Shown here: positions 49,879 through 60,259 of the stretch, in pieces
Layout: each line of letters opens with the position of its first letter
How positions within the stretch are numbered: position 1 is the stretch's first letter
From: Mangrovimonas spongiae
GTDB lineage: Bacteria; Bacteroidota; Bacteroidia; Flavobacteriales; Flavobacteriaceae
Assembly (NCBI RefSeq): GCF_003944795.1
Contig: NZ_RWBG01000003.1
Location: 337,467-401,466 of the forward strand
Direction of reading: 5' to 3'
DNA length: 64,000 bases
Notes under the pieces: model-generated
Told to the model about the DNA's origin: nothing
What the model saw: only the letters and a program-made list of their open reading frames with translations
Database searches by the model: none
Translations under genes and position numbers: made by a program

Positions 49879-52353
49879 ATGACCACAGAACAAATAAACC
49901 AAGGTATAAAGCTGTTATGCGATACCTCTAAAAAAGTACAGCAATACTATGAAGATGATCAAGCTATTGTAAACGCTTTAAACCGAGTGCCAAAAGAAGA
50001 ATTAAAACAATGTATAGACTATTATAAAAACAGAAAAGGCGTTATTATAGATCTTAGAAAAGAACTAATACAAAACCTTTATAATAATAAAACATATACA
50101 GTAGAAGACTTATATAGTTTAATAGAAAAACATAAGCAAGGTAAAGAAAATCAATTTCAAGCATACACCAAGTTGTTTTCTATATTTTATCCGCCAATTA
50201 CGTTTTATGGTCACAACCCAGAAAGAGAATTTGTATCACAGTTTATAGATCAACTTATTACAAATCTTGGTTTAACAGATGAGGTTAAAGTTACAAAATA
50301 CGATTTTCAAGGACCAAGACAACAAGGTAGTGATAGGTTTTGGGTGGCTATTTATAATAAAGCACAAGACAATCAATCTTCAAGCTTGCAAATATTTATC
50401 GAGTTTCATAAGGGTAAAGTAAACTATGGTATTTATAAACATTCAGAAAAAAGATACATTAAGCCAAGACAGCAAGTTGAAGCTAATGAGTTTAGCTATA
50501 AAGATTTATTAAATTACTTTGCGACAGAAAAGCAAATGATAATTAATGATGTGCCTGATTATTCTAACGCTACAAAAATACATTTAAACGGTAGTAGATT
50601 ATATAAGATGTCTCATGGCTCTTTTAAAGCAAAAAAGTACAGACCAATAATTGAAGCGTTTAAAGGAAATAATTGGATTTGCATCTATAAAACTACAGGA
50701 AAGGGACAAGCAGAACATTTTAAGAATGAACTTAAAAAAGGAGACTATGTGTATATAACTTTAGGCTCTAATGAGCTTATTGGGATAGCCAAAATAATCT
50801 CTAATGAATATGGTTATGTACCAGAAGATATTGTAGACGATGATGGTTGGTTGTATCGAGAAATAGAACTCATTAAACCACCTGTTAAAAAAAATCCTAA
50901 AGCGTTAAAAGATACAAGAAGTCATTTTCCTAGTGGTAATACAACATTGGCAGAAATCAAGACAAACGATCTTGAAGAAGCAAATACAATTTTCTTTAAA
51001 CCTTATTTTAATACCGAGTTTGTGATGTCTGATAACTCAACAATTGAAAAAGATGTAATAAAAGCATCACAAAACCAAATTTTGTATGGTCCACCAGGCA
51101 CAGGAAAAACGTATTTTCTAAAAGAACAATTGTTTGATAAGTATACATTAAAAGAAGAATCTATTTCAAAAGAAAAATACTTTGAAGAAGTTATTACAAA
51201 TTTAACTTGGTGGCAAGTCATTACTTTGGCGTTAATAGAAAATGGCAAATCAAAAGTGAGTGATATTCTAGACAATAGGTGGGTGGCAACAAAAGCCAGT
51301 CTTAGCGAGTCTAAAAATGTTAGAGCCACTATTTGGGGAACCTTGCAAATGCACACGATTGAAGAGTCTACTAGCGTTAACTATAAGCAACGTCAAGCGC
51401 CACTTATTTTTGATAAAACCCAAGATAAATCATGGGAGTTGTTAGAAGTAGAGCTAAAAGAGCAGGCTCCTGAAATATATAAAATTAAAGATGAGGTCGA
51501 TAATTTTCAAGTCAATGCAGCGAAGTCTATTAAACATTACGACTTTGTTACCTTTCACCAATCGTTTTCTTACGAAGATTTTATCGAAGGTATTAAGCCT
51601 ATCTTTCCTGAAAACGATGAAGAAGCTTCAGATTTAGGTTATACCATTGAAGATGGCGTTTTTAAACGATTATGTTTAAGAGCCAAAAATGATCCTGAAA
51701 ATAGATATGCAATTTTTATTGATGAGATAAACAGAGGTAATGTGTCAGCAATTTTTGGTGAGTTGATTACTTTAATAGAAACTGATAAACGAAGCGGTGC
51801 TAAAAATGAAATGAGTATAAAATTACCATACTCAAAAAAGGAGTTTAGTGTGCCTTCAAATATGGATATTTATGGCACAATGAACACAGCAGACCGTTCT
51901 GTTGAAGCATTAGATACAGCTTTGAGAAGACGTTTTGAGTTTGTTGAAAAAATGCCTGACTACAAGGTGATTGACCAAGAGGAAGTTGATGGTGTCAAAC
52001 TTTCCAAAGTACTAAAAGTAATAAATAAAAGAATAGAATTACTGATTGATCGAGACCATACCATTGGGCATTCTTATTTTGTAGGTGTTGATACACCTGA
52101 AAAACTTACTAATGCCTTTAATAATAAAATTATCCCACTATTACAGGAATATTTCTATGGCGATTATGGTAAAATAGGCCTTGTGCTTGGTAATGGTTTC
52201 GTGAAAGAAAAAGATAATAGAAAGTTGAAATTTTCAACGTTTAAATATGAGGGGAAAGAAGATTTTATAACGCCAACATATAAGTTGATTACGGTTGATG
52301 AATCTACCATTTTAGGTGCTGTGGCGCAATTGCTGGAAACAAATGAAAGTTAA
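49879..52353 (+). CDS. mcrB: McrB-like GTP-driven restriction motor
   Basis: An 824-residue protein. The C-terminal half is the McrB AAA+ GTPase: Walker A ILYGPPGTGKTYFLKE, IEEGVxPxF-like region FIEGIKPIFPEND, Walker B AIFIDEINRGNVSAIFGEL and MNTADRSVEALDTALRRRF. The N-terminal part (about 1-370) is not a standard McrB domain but contains an EVE/PUA-like stretch (NNWICIYKTTGKGQ, KKGDYVYITLGSNELIG), a fold that reads modified bases. With McrC it would cleave modified DNA. It is 19 bp after hsdS. Confidence 0.92.
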   Translation: MTTEQINQGIKLLCDTSKKVQQYYEDDQAIVNALNRVPKEELKQCIDYYKNRKGVIIDLRKELIQNLYNNKTYTVEDLYSLIEKHKQGKENQFQAYTKLFSIFYPPITFYGHNPEREFVSQFIDQLITNLGLTDEVKVTKYDFQGPRQQGSDRFWVAIYNKAQDNQSSSLQIFIEFHKGKVNYGIYKHSEKRYIKPRQQVEANEFSYKDLLNYFATEKQMIINDVPDYSNATKIHLNGSRLYKMSHGSFKAKKYRPIIEAFKGNNWICIYKTTGKGQAEHFKNELKKGDYVYITLGSNELIGIAKIISNEYGYVPEDIVDDDGWLYREIELIKPPVKKNPKALKDTRSHFPSGNTTLAEIKTNDLEEANTIFFKPYFNTEFVMSDNSTIEKDVIKASQNQILYGPPGTGKTYFLKEQLFDKYTLKEESISKEKYFEEVITNLTWWQVITLALIENGKSKVSDILDNRWVATKASLSESKNVRATIWGTLQMHTIEESTSVNYKQRQAPLIFDKTQDKSWELLEVELKEQAPEIYKIKDEVDNFQVNAAKSIKHYDFVTFHQSFSYEDFIEGIKPIFPENDEEASDLGYTIEDGVFKRLCLRAKNDPENRYAIFIDEINRGNVSAIFGELITLIETDKRSGAKNEMSIKLPYSKKEFSVPSNMDIYGTMNTADRSVEALDTALRRRFEFVEKMPDYKVIDQEEVDGVKLSKVLKVINKRIELLIDRDHTIGHSYFVGVDTPEKLTNAFNNKIIPLLQEYFYGDYGKIGLVLGNGFVKEKDNRKLKFSTFKYEGKEDFITPTYKLITVDESTILGAVAQLLETNES

Positions 52354-52355
52354 TT

Positions 52356-53600
52356 TTGAAGCCAATAAATGTCATAGAGGTATTTGAACATCAACGTTTA
52401 CAGGTTGGTGATAAAGGGTTTAAACAGTCACATCTTGATGCGCTTTTAAAACTTAATGAGTATCATGATGGGAATTATTTTGAACCCATAGCTAAAGGTA
52501 TTAAATTCAATCAGTATGTGGGAGTCATTCAAGTAGATGGTTTAATTATTGAAATTAATCCTAAAGCAGATAAGGATGACGACGACAAGAAGTGGAAGGG
52601 CGTACTCCTTAATATGCTTAATGCTTGTGGTAAACTAAAAGCACAGTCATCTGGAGCAGCAAACGTTAAACGTCAAAATTTAAACTTATTAGAAGTGTAT
52701 TTTGAGCTGTATTTAACCGAAGTTGAAAACCTTATCAGAAAAGGATTAATTAAACAATACCGAAAGCAAACTCAAAATACGAAAGCATTAAAAGGAAAGC
52801 TTGAATTTGCAGGGCATATTAAAAATAATGTGGTGCACAAAGAGCGTTTTTATACTACGCATCAAGTTTATGATACTAACCATATTTTACATCAAGTCCT
52901 TTTATGTGCCTTAAATATAGTCGACCAGTTTACCAAAGGCACTAGGTTATATGATTTTACTAAGCGTATACTTATTAATTTTCCAAAAGTAACTGAAAAT
53001 AAAATTACATCATCACAGCTTAATAAGTTAAAGTTAAATAGGAAAACAGCTGCTTATCAAGACGCTTTGGAAATAGCACGGTTAATTATTCTTAATTATT
53101 CACCTGACATCTCTAGTGGTAAAGAGAAAATGTTATCGCTATTATTTGATATGAATCAATTATGGGAGGTGTATATTTTAAAACAACTACAAAAAGCTTG
53201 TGTTGATACTGAAATTACAGTTTCAGGACAAGAGTCTAAATCATTTTGGGGCAGTAACAGTTTAAAGCCAGATGTGGTTTTAAGAAATGAAGGTAAAACA
53301 TATATATTAGATACTAAATGGAAGCGACCTAAAAATAACTCTGCATCTATTTCTGACTTAAGGCAAATGTATGCCTATTGTCGTTTTTGGGATGCAGAAA
53401 AAGCATTGCTTCTATACCCAGGCAGTGGTGGAACCACCTATATAGGCTATAAAACTGATGATTATTCAAAACAAGATAATGACATAGTTAGTGATATGAA
53501 ACACCTCTGTAAAGTAGGAATGGTAGATGTCTTTGATAGTAATGGAAAAAATTTAAACACTGATATTGGTTCAGACATATTAAGAATTATTGAGATTTAA
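52356..53600 (+). CDS. mcrC: McrC-like restriction nuclease subunit
   Basis: A 414-residue partner of McrB. It has the McrC N-terminal region and a C-terminal PD-(D/E)xK-type nuclease: KPDVVLRN followed by KTYILDTKWKRP, with an Asp then D-x-K. The start is TTG at 52356; the only nearby ATG is out of frame. It is 2 bp from the mcrB stop, so it is cotranslated. Confidence 0.9.
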   Translation: MKPINVIEVFEHQRLQVGDKGFKQSHLDALLKLNEYHDGNYFEPIAKGIKFNQYVGVIQVDGLIIEINPKADKDDDDKKWKGVLLNMLNACGKLKAQSSGAANVKRQNLNLLEVYFELYLTEVENLIRKGLIKQYRKQTQNTKALKGKLEFAGHIKNNVVHKERFYTTHQVYDTNHILHQVLLCALNIVDQFTKGTRLYDFTKRILINFPKVTENKITSSQLNKLKLNRKTAAYQDALEIARLIILNYSPDISSGKEKMLSLLFDMNQLWEVYILKQLQKACVDTEITVSGQESKSFWGSNSLKPDVVLRNEGKTYILDTKWKRPKNNSASISDLRQMYAYCRFWDAEKALLLYPGSGGTTYIGYKTDDYSKQDNDIVSDMKHLCKVGMVDVFDSNGKNLNTDIGSDILRIIEI

Positions 53601-53663
53601 ATTTAATTGTCATGAAAAATATTGATTACATTGATATGTTTTAAGGCATAATTGTATTAAAAA

Positions 53664-53695
53664 TTCATTTCATCGGGGAGAATTTAGATTGATGA
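53664..53695 (+). promoter_or_regulatory. Direct-repeat box upstream of DUF1737 gene
   Basis: TTCATTTCATCG at 53664-53675 matches the first box of the LRR and gldK motifs. The second box, 20 bp on (TTAGATTGATGA), is weak. It places the small gene under the same possible regulator. Confidence 0.35.
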
Positions 53696-53743
53696 TATTT
53701 AAAGGTTTTAAGTTTGCACTATTAACAATTTAAATTTTAGAAA

Positions 53744-53908
53744 ATGGAATATTTAGTTTTAAGAGAAGTTTATTTAGACAATTTAGTTGAGGCTGTTAAT
53801 AAGCATATTCAAGATGGTTGGAAGCCTTTGGGAGGAATTAGCTCTTGTAGGGATAAACAATTTGGAGGTAGCGCTGAAATATCTTATACACAAGCATTAA
53901 TTAAATAG
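53744..53908 (+). CDS. DUF1737 small protein
   Basis: A 54-residue protein between mcrC and the next gene. The pattern MEYLVLREVYLDNLVEAVNK, HIQDGWKPLGGIS with the conserved GW(K)PLGG is the DUF1737 signature. Function unknown; such proteins are often near mobile DNA. It is short but has a clear domain and a possible promoter box before it. Confidence 0.72.
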   Translation: MEYLVLREVYLDNLVEAVNKHIQDGWKPLGGISSCRDKQFGGSAEISYTQALIK

Positions 53909-53939
53909 TTTTTTTATTTTTAAAGTTTAATTTATCTGT

Positions 53940-54779
53940 GTGCTAAATAAGGCCAAAAATAAAATAGATTCTTTGCCTAAAAGGAGAGCAAGTGTGCTAT
54001 TGGATAGCACACTTGTTTATTTATTAGGAGATGGTAATAAAGAAAAAGCCATTTGTAAGATTCAGAAATTAAAAGATAAAACTAATTCTGAAGAAGCGTT
54101 TCTTGTGGCATTTAAAAAAGAAGTTAATTATGACTTTTTCAATGCTTTGTATTCAGAGCTAAACTTCAAGAATATATCTAGTATTATAAGAAGCTTTAAA
54201 AGTGTAAAAGAAAAAGCTCCAGAATTAAGAAAGTTAATAACCAATCAAGAAGGTATTGATAAAATTTTTAATGATAAAAGAGGGTTAAGGTCTATTTTCA
54301 TTAAAATGATATTTTCAAATAAAAGAGAGATACTTACAGATGATGAGTTGATGATGTCTTTATTTAAGCAGTTTACGATTTCCAAAGACGATATTGCTAT
54401 TGAGTTTGGTACAACCAAGAAAACTCTTAACAAATGGTTAAATGAAACAGGGCTTTTTAAAGAAGAGTTTACCAAAGCTATAACTAGAAATCAAGGAGTC
54501 TTTTTTAATGAATATGTACATATATTCGAAATCCTTTTTTTAGCTAAAGAAGAAGGTAAATTAGATATTGAAAAGAATATAGAGACCTATATAAATAGAT
54601 TGAATCACCCATTGTCTTATTTTAAAGAAGATATTGCTGTTTTATGTGATTCTGATAAGGAGACTTTAAAAGGAGTGGCATCTATTAATAAGGTTGCCTA
54701 TTATAGTTTTATAAATAAGTTTCCTTATAGCTTGTCTAGGGATTTAATTGAAAAAATGAAGTGCGAGCTTGATTATTGA
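53940..54779 (+). CDS. Hypothetical protein
   Basis: A 279-residue protein whose only plausible start is a GTG at 53940. Mostly helical, with many Lys and Glu. One segment, DDIAIEFGTTKKTLNKWLNE (near residue 150), looks like a helix-turn-helix or small DNA-binding turn. Low similarity to anything I know. Its neighbours are defence genes, so a defence or regulatory role is possible but not shown. Confidence 0.6.
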   Translation: MLNKAKNKIDSLPKRRASVLLDSTLVYLLGDGNKEKAICKIQKLKDKTNSEEAFLVAFKKEVNYDFFNALYSELNFKNISSIIRSFKSVKEKAPELRKLITNQEGIDKIFNDKRGLRSIFIKMIFSNKREILTDDELMMSLFKQFTISKDDIAIEFGTTKKTLNKWLNETGLFKEEFTKAITRNQGVFFNEYVHIFEILFLAKEEGKLDIEKNIETYINRLNHPLSYFKEDIAVLCDSDKETLKGVASINKVAYYSFINKFPYSLSRDLIEKMKCELDY

Positions 54780-54924
54780 TTATCCCCCTTTTTCATAAAT
54801 AAATCAACAATAAGCGTCTCTATATCATGAGGTGTTTCAAGTTGGTAAAATAGTTGTTTTGTGATTAATTTAAATAAACCCTTTGAAAAAGGAATAATAA
54901 TGCTAAATAAAAAGAGATAGAGGC

Positions 54925-55941
54925 TTATCTCGTAGCATATTGTTTAGCAGCTTTATTAAGTTTTTGTTTAATACGATTGCGCAAACTATTAGGTTCTAAA
55001 ACCTCAATGCTTTCTCCAAATCCAAGAATTAGACGCTCTAACTCATAATTGATGTGTACATCAACAGAAAATATCACGCTTCCTTTTTTGCTTTTCTCAA
55101 CTAACTTTTGAGAACTATGAAAAGGCTTGGTTATGACATAGGGAGCGTTTTTTGAATCAATTTTGAAGACCACAGTTTTTAGATGTGTTTCAGGCATTAC
55201 AGTTACACCAATGGTATTTTTGTAATAAGAATTTGCGTCTAAAAACTTTGGTTGATAGTTGAGTTTAAAATTGTAATCTAATGCTAATATTCTGTCTAAA
55301 GCCAGAGTAAGCAATTTGTCTTCAGCATGAGGCTTGCCAATAACAAACCAACGATTATTATACTCCTTCAAAAGGTAAGGGTGAAAAACAATAATGTTAG
55401 GGTGTCTAGCTTTAAATGATTTATATGTAATAATTAAGACAACTTCCTTTAAAATCGCTTGGTAAAGTTCGTCAAGAAATTTTAAGCCTTTTAGGTTGTC
55501 ATTTTTATCTAAATGAATAATTGCTGGTTTGTTATTTTTTTGAGTGTGTATTTGGTCTTCTAGTTTATTAAATAATCCGCTTAATTCACTAAACAGTGAA
55601 AAATCTTGAAACTGCTTAAGCATTTCTATGGTTTCAGAAAGTACTTGCATATCAGCATTAGTGATTGGTGTATTTTTTATACTGTAGTCAGATTCAGCAT
55701 ATCGGTAATACTTTTTGTCATATACTTCAATAGGAGCGTTATAACCTAACTTATCACTTCTCATAAGCTGAATATCTAATTGTATTGTGCGCTTACTCAC
55801 ATTAATATTTCTGCCCTCAAAATCATAAAGCGCATTTGAGCAGGCTGCTATTAAGTCATCTAAAGTCCACTTTTTAAAGTGATTTTGTAGGCACTTGTCA
55901 ATGGTTTTGTATCTAATAAGGGCATTTTTAGTGGTAGCCAT
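54925..55941 (-). CDS. WYL-domain transcriptional regulator
   Basis: A 338-residue protein of the HTH-WYL-WCX type. N-terminal winged helix (RYKTIDKCLQNHFKKWTLDD and NVSKRTIQLDIQLMRS). The WYL domain (about 150-235) has the YKSF-like ITYKSFKARHPNII and PYLLKEYNNRWFVIGKP. WYL regulators such as CapW and BrxR repress defence genes until a nucleic-acid signal is seen. It is divergent from rtcB, with palindromes in between, and is the obvious candidate for control of rtcB. Confidence 0.9.
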   Translation of the reverse strand: MATTKNALIRYKTIDKCLQNHFKKWTLDDLIAACSNALYDFEGRNINVSKRTIQLDIQLMRSDKLGYNAPIEVYDKKYYRYAESDYSIKNTPITNADMQVLSETIEMLKQFQDFSLFSELSGLFNKLEDQIHTQKNNKPAIIHLDKNDNLKGLKFLDELYQAILKEVVLIITYKSFKARHPNIIVFHPYLLKEYNNRWFVIGKPHAEDKLLTLALDRILALDYNFKLNYQPKFLDANSYYKNTIGVTVMPETHLKTVVFKIDSKNAPYVITKPFHSSQKLVEKSKKGSVIFSVDVHINYELERLILGFGESIEVLEPNSLRNRIKQKLNKAAKQYATR

Positions 55942-55976
55942 AATAAGCGATTTTCAATAAAAATACTATTAATTTT

Positions 55977-56003
55977 AAACTACGTAAAAAGATTGCGTAG
56001 TTT
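55977..56003. promoter_or_regulatory. Inverted repeat in the WYL/rtcB intergenic region (1)
   Basis: AAACTACG / CGTAGTTT with an 11-base spacer, 36 bp from the WYL gene start. Possible autoregulatory operator. Confidence 0.45.
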
Positions 56004-56060
56004 GATGTGATGTTTGTACCGTAATTAAATAAAGGTTGTGGAATTGCCTTTTTAAGTAGT

Positions 56061-56092
56061 GCTCCGTAATGCAGTTTTGGACATTACGGAGC
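56061..56092. promoter_or_regulatory. Inverted repeat in the WYL/rtcB intergenic region (2)
   Basis: GCTCCGTAATG and its exact complement CATTACGGAGC with a 10-base spacer, 20 bp before the rtcB start. As DNA it is a candidate operator; as RNA it is a hairpin that would sit at the rtcB leader. Confidence 0.55.
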
Positions 56093-56108
56093 TTAAATAA
56101 AACATTAA

Positions 56109-57506
<1,398 letters not shown>

Positions 57507-57510
57507 CAGA

Positions 57511-57547
57511 AACTCATTTTGTGGTTGAAAAGACTGCAAAATGAGTT
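57511..57547 (+). terminator. Stem-loop after rtcB
   Basis: An 11-bp inverted repeat (AACTCATTTTG / CAAAATGAGTT) with a 15-base loop just after the rtcB stop. No long T-run, so it may be a weak terminator. Confidence 0.5.
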
Positions 57548-57549
57548 GT

Positions 57550-57861
57550 TTAATTATGATCAATAAATATTTCCTTGTATAGTTTTTCTATTGATTCAAT
57601 TTCATTTTCTGTCAGTAAAGAAAATTCTTTTTGCCTAGCTCTTTTGGATAGTGAGCCGTTATTCTGACCTAAAAAATTGATTAACAAGGCTACAAGTTTA
57701 TCAGGCATCTCATATGCTTCGTCAAGATTTTTTTTTAACAAATCATATTGTGTTAAATATAAAAACTCATCAGGAATTATATGTTTTATTGTATCAAATA
57801 CACAATCATATAAAAACTCAGCTTGTAAAGTTAAGTTCTGGGGTATATTTTTTCCAAATAA
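57550..57861 (-). pseudogene. 3' remnant of a Fic-like (or related) gene
   Basis: An open reading frame runs on the minus strand from a stop at 57862-57864 to 57550, about 103 codons, but no good start is seen in its upstream part. The end DKLVALLINFLGQNNGSLSK followed by RARQKEFSLLTENEIESIEK resembles the C-terminal helical part of Fic-domain or similar proteins found in defence islands. No Fic catalytic motif remains. I judge it a truncated gene; family assignment is tentative. Confidence 0.35.
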
Positions 57862-57990
57862 CTACAGGTTTAAAGACGACAATTAAAAAGGTGGTAAAAA
57901 TGTAACAATAATATTTATATAGCTTGTTAGCTATTTGTTATTGTGATAATAAATGTTCAACATAAAAAATGTTTGTTATTAGATATGAAA

Positions 57991-58036
57991 ACTTCATTTG
58001 TAGTCAATTTGTTGTTGATTTGACTACAAATGAAGT
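57991..58036. repeat. Large perfect inverted repeat, 17-bp arms
   Basis: ACTTCATTTGTAGTCAA at 57991-58007 and its exact complement at 58020-58036, with a 12-base spacer. It lies in the 412-bp gap between the Fic-like remnant and AbiEi. Nothing shows whether it is a terminator, an operator or a structural site. Confidence 0.6.
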
Positions 58037-58164
58037 CGCCACCCTCGGTGAAAATTGTAGTTACCCTCGATGAGTTTTTGTGTGTTTTTAAAACCTTCAT
58101 TAATAGTGGGCAATTTATCAAAGTTTATTTTCTTATTGATGTTAATCAAATTGTTGTAATTTGA

Positions 58165-58195
58165 CTATATAATCGGATTTATTCCGATTATATAG
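58165..58195. promoter_or_regulatory. AbiEi-type operator 1 (palindrome)
   Basis: CTATATAATCGGA / TCCGATTATATAG, perfect 13-base arms around TTTAT. Its core TAATCGGA-N5-TCCGATTA is repeated at operator 2 with the same spacer length, 63 bp on (six helix turns). Confidence 0.75.
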
Positions 58196-58232
58196 CTTGT
58201 TTTTTACATATAATTGTTATTTTTGAATGAGT

Positions 58233-58253
58233 TAATCGGATTATATCCGATTA
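58233..58253. promoter_or_regulatory. AbiEi-type operator 2 (palindrome)
   Basis: TAATCGGA-TTATA-TCCGATTA, the second copy of the operator core, 20 bp before the AbiEi start. In known AbiE systems AbiEi binds inverted repeats in its own promoter. Confidence 0.75.
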
Positions 58254-58273
58254 TTATATGTAATAATGACAAG

Positions 58274-58912
58274 ATGGATTTTAGAACAATTATAAAAGAA
58301 TACGCAGAAGCTCCAATATCTAGACACTTAATTTTAGAATTACTTAGTAATTATAAAAGGCCGAATGATAAGATTAGTGAGTTGCTTAAAAGTGAAGAAC
58401 TCATTTCTATTAGAAGAGGGTTGTATATAATTGGACCGAAAATGAACCTACCCTCACCAGAACCATTTTTAATAGCTAACCATCTTAGGGGGCCAAGTTA
58501 TGTATCCTTAGAGTCCGCTTTGTCTTATTGGAATATGATACCAGAGAAAGCCTATGAAATAAGCTCTGTAACCATAAAAACGCCAAAATTATATAAAACT
58601 TTAGTAGGGCGGTTCAGGTATCAACAATTAAAAACGCCTTATTATACCTATGGTATAAAAAATATAGAATACTCTCCTAAGCAAACCATATTGATAGCCT
58701 CGCGAGAAAAGGCTTTGTGTGATAAAATTGTGCTAACACCAAAAATTAACCTTAGAAGTATAAAGCAAACACAAGAGTTTTTAATGGAGGATCTTAGGAT
58801 AGATAGTGAGTTGTTAAGTACATTAGATACAAAGGTTATGGAAATGTGGATTGAAAACGCACCTAAAAAGAATAGTTTAAAAATGCTTGTTAAAACACTA
58901 ATGAAATTATGA
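58274..58912 (+). CDS. AbiEi-family antitoxin/regulator
   Basis: A 212-residue protein; the ATG at 58274 (MDFRTIIKEYAEAPISRHLI) fits the family better than one 20 codons upstream, which lies in operator 2. N-terminal winged helix (LLSNYKRPNDKISELLKSEE) and ISIRRGLYIIGP are the AbiEi hallmark; the C-terminal part gives antitoxicity. It represses its own promoter and opposes the toxin. Its stop overlaps the toxin start by four bases (ATGA). Confidence 0.88.
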   Translation: MDFRTIIKEYAEAPISRHLILELLSNYKRPNDKISELLKSEELISIRRGLYIIGPKMNLPSPEPFLIANHLRGPSYVSLESALSYWNMIPEKAYEISSVTIKTPKLYKTLVGRFRYQQLKTPYYTYGIKNIEYSPKQTILIASREKALCDKIVLTPKINLRSIKQTQEFLMEDLRIDSELLSTLDTKVMEMWIENAPKKNSLKMLVKTLMKL

Positions 58913-59766
58913 TAAAAGAGTGGATAGAAGAATATAACCCTCAGAATGAAGAAGAAATATTATCTGCATTAAGAGAAATAATGCAAGAAATTACTTTAGC
59001 AGCTTTGTCAAGAACTGATTTTTTTGAGAAAGCAGCTTTTTATGGCGGTACTGCTCTCCGAATTTTTTATGGGCTGGATAGATATTCTGAAGACTTGGAC
59101 TTTTCTTTACTTAATCCTGATGCTAATTTTTCAATAGAGCCGTATTTTAAAGCCATACAAGATGAGTTTACTTCTTTGGGGCTAACTGTTAGTATTAAGG
59201 AAAAGAAGAAAACAAAACAGACCGCTGTTGATTCTGCTTTTCTAAAAGCCGAAACAATTTGGCAAGAAATTATTCTCGAAGACATCATAAAAGAGACAGG
59301 AGTACGCTCCAATAAGACTTTGAAAATTAAAATAGAGGTTGACCGTCAACCCCCATTACATTTTGAAACCGAAGAAAAACTGTTACTTCGGCCATTTTCT
59401 TTTTATGTAAAGTGCTTTACTAAACCAAGTTTGTTTGCAGGTAAGATGCATGCACTGTTGTTTAGAAAATGGAAAAATAGAGTAAAAGGTAGAGATTGGT
59501 ATGACTTAGAGTGGTATGTTAAAAAAAGTATTCCTTTAGATGTTAATCATTTCTTAGCGAGAGCCAAAGACACAAAAGACTGGGAAGACGACAACATTTC
59601 TAAAGAACAGGTTATAGAACTACTAGAAGCGAAAATTGAATCTGTATCTTTTGATAGTATTAAAGATGATGTTGTTAGGTTTATTAAAAACGACGAAGGG
59701 TTAAAAATATGGAGTCCACAATATTTTAAAGATTTAATAAGCAAAATGAAGTTTGAAAATAGTTAA
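58909..59766 (+). CDS. AbiEii-family nucleotidyltransferase toxin
   Basis: A 285-residue toxin. The nucleotidyltransferase motif is intact: AAFYGGTALRIFYGLDRYSE followed by DLDFSL. The later KIKIEVDRQPP and GKMHALLFRKWKNRVKGRDW blocks are typical. Known AbiEii/MenT enzymes add nucleotides to tRNA ends or otherwise stop growth, giving abortive infection. Together with AbiEi it forms a type IV toxin-antitoxin pair, which also helps keep the island in the cell. Confidence 0.9.
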   Translation: MIKEWIEEYNPQNEEEILSALREIMQEITLAALSRTDFFEKAAFYGGTALRIFYGLDRYSEDLDFSLLNPDANFSIEPYFKAIQDEFTSLGLTVSIKEKKKTKQTAVDSAFLKAETIWQEIILEDIIKETGVRSNKTLKIKIEVDRQPPLHFETEEKLLLRPFSFYVKCFTKPSLFAGKMHALLFRKWKNRVKGRDWYDLEWYVKKSIPLDVNHFLARAKDTKDWEDDNISKEQVIELLEAKIESVSFDSIKDDVVRFIKNDEGLKIWSPQYFKDLISKMKFENS

Positions 59767-60012
59767 ATAGCCTTCGGTGTTATTATGCTAAGGAAGACAA
59801 AACACTCACAAGAATGGTGTTGTTTATAGTAACAAAAACATAGTTGCAAAGCGTCTAATTTGATACTTTTAAAGAGAAAGAAAGGGCTTTAGTCTGGATG
59901 CAATGATGAAACAAAAAAACAGGTGAAATAAGTCTTTAAAAAGTTCATAAAAGTCAACTAAAAAGCACTATATTTATCTTTCAGTTTTAATGTTTAACCA
60001 CAACACCAAACT
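59767..60012. other. Non-coding right end of the island
   Basis: No gene, no strong hairpin and no promoter recognised between the toxin stop and the arm-type repeats. AT-rich spacer. Confidence 0.6.
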
Positions 60013-60048
60013 GCATACATTTTTGCATACGAAAGTGCATACGATTTT
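60013..60048 (+). repeat. 12-bp-period repeats near attR (candidate integrase arm sites)
   Basis: Three 12-base units of the form GCATACGAAAGT, GCATACGATTTT and a weaker GCATACATTTTT lie about 60 bp before the attR repeat. They match, in the same orientation, those at 38875-38907. Confidence 0.55.
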
Positions 60049-60107
60049 AGAAAAACGGCGAGGGTAAAACACTGAATATCAGCGTGTTTTCGTTTTTAGG
60101 GTTCAAA

Positions 60108-60150
60108 CTCATAACCCGAAGGTCACTGGTTCGAGTCCAGTTCCCGCTAC
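60108..60150 (+). repeat. attR of the integrative island (43-bp direct repeat)
   Basis: Exact copy of the tRNA-fMet segment at 38748-38790. It is the displaced 3' half of the original gene and is not a tRNA gene by itself. The chromosomal tRNA terminator follows it. Confidence 0.93.
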
Positions 60151-60172
60151 AAAGGCTAAGGCCAGTAAAATC

Positions 60173-60203
60173 AAAGGATTGTGTTCTCACAATCCTTTTT
60201 TTT
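60173..60203 (+). terminator. Original terminator of the tRNA-fMet gene, displaced
   Basis: AAAGGATTGTG and its exact complement around TTCT, with a T-run. It follows attR in the same way the island terminator follows attL. Confidence 0.88.
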
Positions 60204-60259
60204 ATGTCTTCAGTTTTAAGTTTTATATTGCAGGTACATGATTCAGTACATGATTTTAC

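Noticed and set aside
57677..57905. Two short plus-strand frames after rtcB
   Set aside because: They overlap the better-supported minus-strand Fic-like remnant and have no recognisable features.
60108..60150. Second tRNA-Met gene
   Set aside because: Only the 3' half of the tRNA is there; the acceptor 5' strand and D arm are missing. It is the attR repeat.
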